Shown here one piece after another: positions 4,815-7,806 of a DNA stretch of 7,806 nucleotides (within the stretch, counting starts at the first letter, position 1; each line of letters begins with the position of its first letter). The stretch spans positions 1 through 7,806 of the forward strand of contig CAIYSH010000028.1 in assembly GCA_903928755.1 (NCBI GenBank), in the 5' to 3' direction. Under the pieces are notes generated by a model, which saw nothing but the letters and a program-made list of their open reading frames with translations, did not search any database and had not been told where the DNA came from. Source of the DNA: an uncultured Alphaproteobacteria bacterium (GTDB lineage Bacteria > Pseudomonadota > Alphaproteobacteria > Caulobacterales > Caulobacteraceae). The position numbers were made by a program, and so were the translations under genes.

Positions 4815-6515
4815 TTATTGCCCCTCCGGATAGATCACCGGCAGGACCACGGCCGAGGGATGGCTGGCGTCCATGTAGACGCTGTTGACCGCCACCCGGG
4901 GTTTCTGCAGGTGGACCCCATCCGGCTCGCCGGTATTTGGATTGACCTCGAAGCGCGGGCTGTTGGACGAGGTGATGTGCAGGGCGATCCGGTGACCTTT
5001 TTCGAAGGTAATGGCCGTTGACCACAGCTCCAGCGTCAGGGCCTCCGGGGCATTGGGGGTCATCATCTTTACATCGTCAGGCATGCGGCCATTGCGATAG
5101 CGGGTGCGGATGGGCGCATCGAGGACCAGGGCCTCATAGCCATCGGGATAGACATCCACCAGCTTGGCCATGAAGTCAGTATCCGGGCCGTCTGTGGCAC
5201 CAAAGAGCTCGACCTTGACCGGCCCGGCGATCGAGACGTCCTTGTTCAGGACCGGGGTCTGGAAGCGGAGATAATCCTCCCGGCCGCCCACCTGCCTCTG
5301 GTCTTCGGGGCCGCGCTCGAAGGTCAGGTTGGCACCGCCAAAGGTCGAGACCGGACGTGCCGGATCGAATTTGTAGCTGACCTTGGCACCTTCGGCCGCG
5401 GGCGCGACAGGTGTCAGGGCCTTGTCGGGGGTGAGATAATAGCGGACTTCACGATTGGCCGGAGGCCAGTTGGCCGAGGTCATCCAGTGGTTCTTCGGCG
5501 ACAGGGCCCCCTTCCGGGCTCCGGCCATCATGTAGAGGCTGACCGGCGGCTCATCCATGATGCCGTTGTCCATGCCCTTCAGCCAGTAATCGAACCAGCG
5601 GAGCTCATTGCGGAAGGCACCGGGCAGGGTGTCTTCCCCGGGATAGGCCAGGTCGCCGGAAAGGGGACCGTGGCCGAAGGGCCCCATCATCAGCTTCTGG
5701 TTTCCCCTGGCCCCCCTGGCACCCTGGTTCTGCAGGTAAGCGAAGTTGGAGGTATTGCCCTCGTTGAAGATGTCGTACCAGCCGCCGACATTGTAGATCG
5801 GCACCTTGATGTATTTGCGGTTGGTGCTCATGGCGAAGCGGTTCCAGACCACATCATCCGCCGTCCGGGCCCGCAGGTCGTCGATCTCGGCCTGGGATAC
5901 CCCCTGGCCCTTCAGCCAGCCTATGGTGTCCTTTTCCTTGATCACACCGCCCATGAAGCTGGACCGCGACCGGTCAAAAGGCGCCACCACCACATAGGCG
6001 GCCTTCAGGTGCGGTGGGGCGGCCATGGCCGCAGCATTGGAAGTCACGCCGAGGGCCGAGGCCCCGGTAATGCCCACCTTGCCATTGGACCAGGGTTGCC
6101 TGGCCGCCCACTCCACCGTGTCATAGCCATCTTCGATGTCGTTCACATAGGCGGCATAGAAGCCCTGGCTGCGGCCCTTGCCGCGCACATCCTGCAGGAC
6201 GAAGACATAGCCAGCCTCGGTATAGTGTCTGCCCTGGGCGGCCAGGGCCTCGGGGCTGCCGCGACCGTCCTTCAGATAGGGCGTCCGCGAGACCACCACC
6301 GGCCAGGGACCGGTTCCGGACGGTTTGAAGACATTGGCCGCCAGCCGGGTTCCGTCCCGAAGCGTCGCGTATTCCTCCACCGCGCCAGGGGGCGGCTGAT
6401 AGCTGGCCGAGGCCGGGGCACCGGTCTGGGTCTGGGCCGCCGCCGGCGCGCCGCCCAGCATGGCGGGCGTCAGAATGATGCTGGCCGCCAGAAGGGCCGA
6501 TTTGAACCTGGTCAT
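4815..6515 (-). CDS. Exported CocE/NonD family hydrolase (X-Pro dipeptidyl-peptidase S15-like)
   Basis: A serine alpha/beta hydrolase of the group containing cocaine esterase CocE, alpha-amino acid ester hydrolases and X-Pro dipeptidyl peptidases. The 566-residue product starts at the ATG at 6515, behind a GGGGGA ribosome-binding site. It has a signal peptide (core LLAASIILTPAML, cleavage likely after AAA at 27), so it probably acts in the periplasm or outside. Catalytic residues by motif are Ser153 (GASALG nucleophile elbow), Asp248 (GGWYDIF) and His282 (GPFGHG), with Tyr80 in RTPY as oxyanion-hole candidate. The cap region is about 155-245, and the C-terminal jelly-roll (about 330-560) carries TDGPDTDFMAKLVDVYPDG. 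Many relatives have Tyr after the Ser of the elbow and GPWxHG at the His; here these are Ala and GPFGHG. Wording of the C-terminal half resembles amino acid ester hydrolases, but the substrate is unknown. An in-frame ATG at 6596 would add 27 residues before the signal peptide. Confidence 0.92.
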   Translation of the reverse strand: MTRFKSALLAASIILTPAMLGGAPAAAQTQTGAPASASYQPPPGAVEEYATLRDGTRLAANVFKPSGTGPWPVVVSRTPYLKDGRGSPEALAAQGRHYTEAGYVFVLQDVRGKGRSQGFYAAYVNDIEDGYDTVEWAARQPWSNGKVGITGASALGVTSNAAAMAAPPHLKAAYVVVAPFDRSRSSFMGGVIKEKDTIGWLKGQGVSQAEIDDLRARTADDVVWNRFAMSTNRKYIKVPIYNVGGWYDIFNEGNTSNFAYLQNQGARGARGNQKLMMGPFGHGPLSGDLAYPGEDTLPGAFRNELRWFDYWLKGMDNGIMDEPPVSLYMMAGARKGALSPKNHWMTSANWPPANREVRYYLTPDKALTPVAPAAEGAKVSYKFDPARPVSTFGGANLTFERGPEDQRQVGGREDYLRFQTPVLNKDVSIAGPVKVELFGATDGPDTDFMAKLVDVYPDGYEALVLDAPIRTRYRNGRMPDDVKMMTPNAPEALTLELWSTAITFEKGHRIALHITSSNSPRFEVNPNTGEPDGVHLQKPRVAVNSVYMDASHPSAVVLPVIYPEGQ

Positions 6516-6591
6516 GATGTTTCCCCCGAAATTCCCTTGATTCCGATTAGACGCCAGACTTCCCCCTCGCGCCAGACCCTCAAACCTCGCT

Positions 6592-6712
6592 GTCATCCCG
6601 GCGAAGGCCGCGATCCGGTTCGTAAGGCTGTGACTGTATCCAGCATCCGAAGAGCAGCCTGCCCGGATGTGCCGCGCCCTATGAACTGGACTCCGGCCTT
6701 CGCCGGAGTGAC
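6592..6712. repeat. Palindromic intergenic repeat, copy 1 (121 bases)
   Basis: The unit begins GTCATCCCGGCG and ends CGCCGGAGTGAC. Its ends are imperfect inverted repeats of roughly 35-40 bases: the reverse complement of the right end matches the left end at most positions through GTTC-TA-GGC. The right arm has its own hairpin, ACTCCGGC (6690-6697), loop CTTC, GCCGGAGT (6702-6709). The centre holds the stretch ATCCGAAGAGCAGC, shared with copy 2. No transposase or target-site duplication is seen. It resembles REP/BIME-like dispersed repeats common in alphaproteobacterial genomes. Confidence 0.85.
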
Positions 6713-6746
6713 CGGAGTTGGGGCGAGGCGGGTGACAATTCCACCG

Positions 6747-6867
6747 GTCATCCCGGCGGAGGCCGGGATCCAGTTCGTAGGGCTGTGACTGTGGCCAGGA
6801 TCCGAAGAGCAGCTTTTCCCGAGAGGCCCTGACCTATGAACTGGACTCCGGCCTTCGCCGGAGTGAC
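6747..6867. repeat. Palindromic intergenic repeat, copy 2 (121 bases)
   Basis: This copy has the same orientation and exactly the same length as copy 1, 34 bases further on, so the pair repeats with a period of 155. By hand alignment without gaps the copies differ at about 17 of 121 positions, mostly in the central 20 bases before the right arm. The left arm forms CCCGGC-GGAG-GCCGGG (from about 6752); copy 1 has lost part of this pairing. The right arm hairpin ACTCCGGC (6845-6852), CTTC, GCCGGAGT (6857-6864) is identical in both copies. Confidence 0.85.
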
Positions 6868-6877
6868 CGGAGAGGAG

Positions 6878-6905
6878 TCGACAGCCCCGACCCCTGCCGG
6901 GTAAT
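6878..6905 (+). promoter_or_regulatory. Possible promoter of the DUF6065 gene
   Basis: TCGACA (6878-6883), five of six matches to the -35 consensus, is followed after 16 bases by GGTAAT (6900-6905), four of six matches to -10. Transcription would start near 6912, about 20 bases before the ATG at 6933. It lies just outside the repeat pair. The match is moderate and could be chance in this G/C-rich sequence. Confidence 0.33.
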
Positions 6906-6932
6906 CAACAGCGCCAGACGGAGGAGAAACCC

Positions 6933-7676
6933 ATGGAGCTCGAGTGCTATCCCACAGCGGCCCGGCCGCCCGAGCTCGTCCCCGGCCGGCCCGAGCGCGC
7001 CTGGATGGACGCCTTCCCCTCACGCCACCCCTATCGCTGCCTGCCCCTGACCATGGCCAATACCAGTGGCTGGGAAATGCTCTGCCCCATGTCCTTCACC
7101 GCCGAGTGGAATGGCGGCCCCGAGGCCCATGACATCAAGCTGACCCCCGACCGGCCCCATTCCGACTTCCATGAGTTCGTCAAAAGCCACTTCACCCACG
7201 GGGTGATCACCATGCACCCGGGCTATCTGTTCCGCACGCCCCCTGGCTGGTCGATCCTGACCCAGGGCCCGCCCAACCACGTGAAGGACGGCATCCAGCC
7301 CCTGTCTGGCCTGGTGGAGACCGACTGGCTGCCCTTTACCTTCACCATGAACTGGATCTTCACCCGCCCGGGTCGGGTGCGCTTTGAAAAGGGCGAGCCC
7401 TTCTGTTTCATCACCCTGATGCAGGACAAGGCCCTGGAAACTGTCCAGCCGGTGATCAAGCGCATGGACTCCAACCCCGAGCTCCGCGACCAGTACGACG
7501 TCTGGGAAAAGCACCGCACCGAGTTCAACAAGGCCATATTCCGCCTGGACCCCGAGGCCACCAAGGCCGCCTGGCAGCGTTATTACTTCAAGGGCGAAAT
7601 CCCTGAAGGCACCGGCGAGGCCCCCAAGGATCATGTCAACAAACGCCGCCTGAAAGCCCCCCGTTTCAAGGGCTGA
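6933..7676 (+). CDS. DUF6065 family protein, function unknown
   Basis: A 247-residue soluble protein with no signal peptide or membrane segment. I recognise it as DUF6065 from recalled family wording: YRCLPLTMANTSGWEM (34-49), a WNGG turn (59-62), HPGYLFRTPPGW (95-106), GPPNHVKDGIQPLSG (112-126), ETDWLPFTFTMNW (129-141) and FTRPGRVRFEKGEPFCFI (143-160). Dense conserved Trp, Pro, Gly and Phe suggest a compact beta-rich fold; the C-terminal third (about 165-220) looks helical, ending WQRYYFKG, then a basic tail, KRRLKAPRFKG. No catalytic motif can be assigned; function is unknown. The ATG at 6933 has GGAGGAG 7-8 bases upstream, an excellent ribosome-binding site. It appears monocistronic, between a repeat pair and a tRNA gene. 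In an otherwise housekeeping neighbourhood the context gives no hint of a pathway. Confidence 0.88.
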   Translation: MELECYPTAARPPELVPGRPERAWMDAFPSRHPYRCLPLTMANTSGWEMLCPMSFTAEWNGGPEAHDIKLTPDRPHSDFHEFVKSHFTHGVITMHPGYLFRTPPGWSILTQGPPNHVKDGIQPLSGLVETDWLPFTFTMNWIFTRPGRVRFEKGEPFCFITLMQDKALETVQPVIKRMDSNPELRDQYDVWEKHRTEFNKAIFRLDPEATKAAWQRYYFKGEIPEGTGEAPKDHVNKRRLKAPRFKG

Positions 7677-7691
7677 CGGAAAGAGTTGCCA

Positions 7692-7713
7692 CAAGGCCCC
7701 AGAGGAAGCCTTG
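7692..7713 (+). terminator. Weak hairpin after the DUF6065 gene
   Basis: CAAGGC (7692-7697) and GCCTTG (7708-7713) form a 6-bp stem around a 10-base loop, 15 bases after the stop codon. No T tract follows, and the right arm overlaps the TTGCCA box of the candidate tRNA promoter. It may help end the DUF6065 transcript, but the evidence is slight. Confidence 0.22.
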
Positions 7714-7739
7714 CCAAGCTGCAAGCCCTCTGCCATAAG
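7711..7739 (+). promoter_or_regulatory. Candidate promoter of the terminal tRNA gene
   Basis: TTGCCA (7711-7716; five of six to TTGACA), a 17-base spacer and CATAAG (7734-7739; four of six to TATAAT). Transcription would begin near 7746, about 44 bases before the tRNA at 7790. A small dyad, CTCGAATTTCGAG (7746-7758), falls at the predicted start. Spacing is ideal and a tRNA gene needs a promoter here, which raises confidence above the raw match. Confidence 0.42.
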
Positions 7740-7789
7740 CCCGCTCTCGAATTTCGAGGCCGCCGGTCACCCGGATTGCCTTGAGGAGC

Positions 7790-7806
7790 GCGGGCGTAGC
7801 TCAGTG
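7790..7806 (+). tRNA. tRNA 5' end, probably tRNA-Gly (cut by the window)
   Basis: The last 17 bases, GCGGGCGTAGCTCAGTG, are a typical tRNA start: a seven-base acceptor strand, T8-A9, the D-stem GCTC and the start of the D loop. This opening is characteristic of bacterial tRNA-Gly, commonly anticodon GCC. The anticodon lies outside the window, so the amino acid is inferred. Confidence 0.72.

Larger units (their letters stand above)
6516..6932. other. Intergenic region carrying two repeat copies
   Basis: This 417-base gap separates the divergently read hydrolase and DUF6065 genes. It contains the two 121-base repeats, listed separately, a 34-base spacer between them, a 76-base hydrolase leader and a 65-base DUF6065 leader. 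In the hydrolase leader the minus strand has TCTAAT (6551-6546), a five-of-six match to a -10 box, but no good -35 at the right distance. No protein-coding frame is credible: open frames here translate as CHPGEGRDP and VIPAEAGIQ, typical products of such repeats. Confidence 0.7.

Noticed and set aside
5487..6788. Long plus-strand open frame (433 codons) opposite the hydrolase gene, running into the repeats
   Set aside because: It is the antisense shadow of a gene with clear catalytic motifs, a consequence of high GC; its tail translates the palindromic repeats (CHPGEGRDP, VIPAEAGIQ), a known source of spurious ORFs.
1..7806. Defence system, CRISPR array, phage genes, toxin-antitoxin pair or biosynthetic cluster
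   Set aside because: All substantial coding frames are accounted for by housekeeping or single conserved genes; no regularly spaced short repeats, integrase, transposase or clustered accessory genes were found.

Overview
The window looks like ordinary chromosome from a GC-rich alphaproteobacterium, most likely in or near Caulobacterales (Caulobacter, Brevundimonas, Phenylobacterium). The lineage call rests on strong third-position G/C in the coding frames, the recF-gyrB pair, a DUF6481 and a DUF6065 family protein, and intergenic repeats whose arms translate to the familiar spurious peptides VIPAEAGIQ and CHPGEGRDP. It is inferred from recall of these families; no search was run.

Layout: positions 1-2530 are all minus strand, in transcription order sir2 (sirtuin deacetylase), a small charged coiled-coil protein of the DUF6481 type, recF, and the first 41 codons of gyrB, whose ATG overlaps the recF stop (ATGA). 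A hairpin closes sir2 and a nested hairpin lies in front of recF. A divergent 188-base gap separates sir2 from a plus-strand ammonium transporter gene (2719-4011). This meets a minus-strand pair, a YggT-family membrane protein followed by a DUF167/YggU protein (4599-4019), tail to tail; one hairpin there holds both stop codons. A tRNA-Ala(CGC) with its own promoter follows at 4698-4773, then convergently a large exported CocE/NonD-type alpha/beta hydrolase (4815-6515, minus). The 417-base gap 6516-6932 holds two 121-base copies of an imperfectly palindromic repeat. A plus-strand DUF6065 gene (6933-7676) comes next, and the window ends 17 bases into another tRNA, probably tRNA-Gly, preceded by a plausible promoter.

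Functionally this is mostly housekeeping: DNA repair and topology (recF, gyrB), NAD-dependent protein deacylation (sir2), ammonium uptake (amt), translation (tRNAs), and a secreted esterase or amidase. I see no phage, insertion sequence, CRISPR array, toxin-antitoxin pair or defence system, and no convincing undescribed multi-gene system. The points worth a second look are small: the paired 121-base repeats, a perfect 9-bp inverted repeat between yggT and the tRNA promoter, a possible CTG start for the DUF167 gene, a nested hairpin before recF, and the uncharacterised but well-formed DUF6065 protein.
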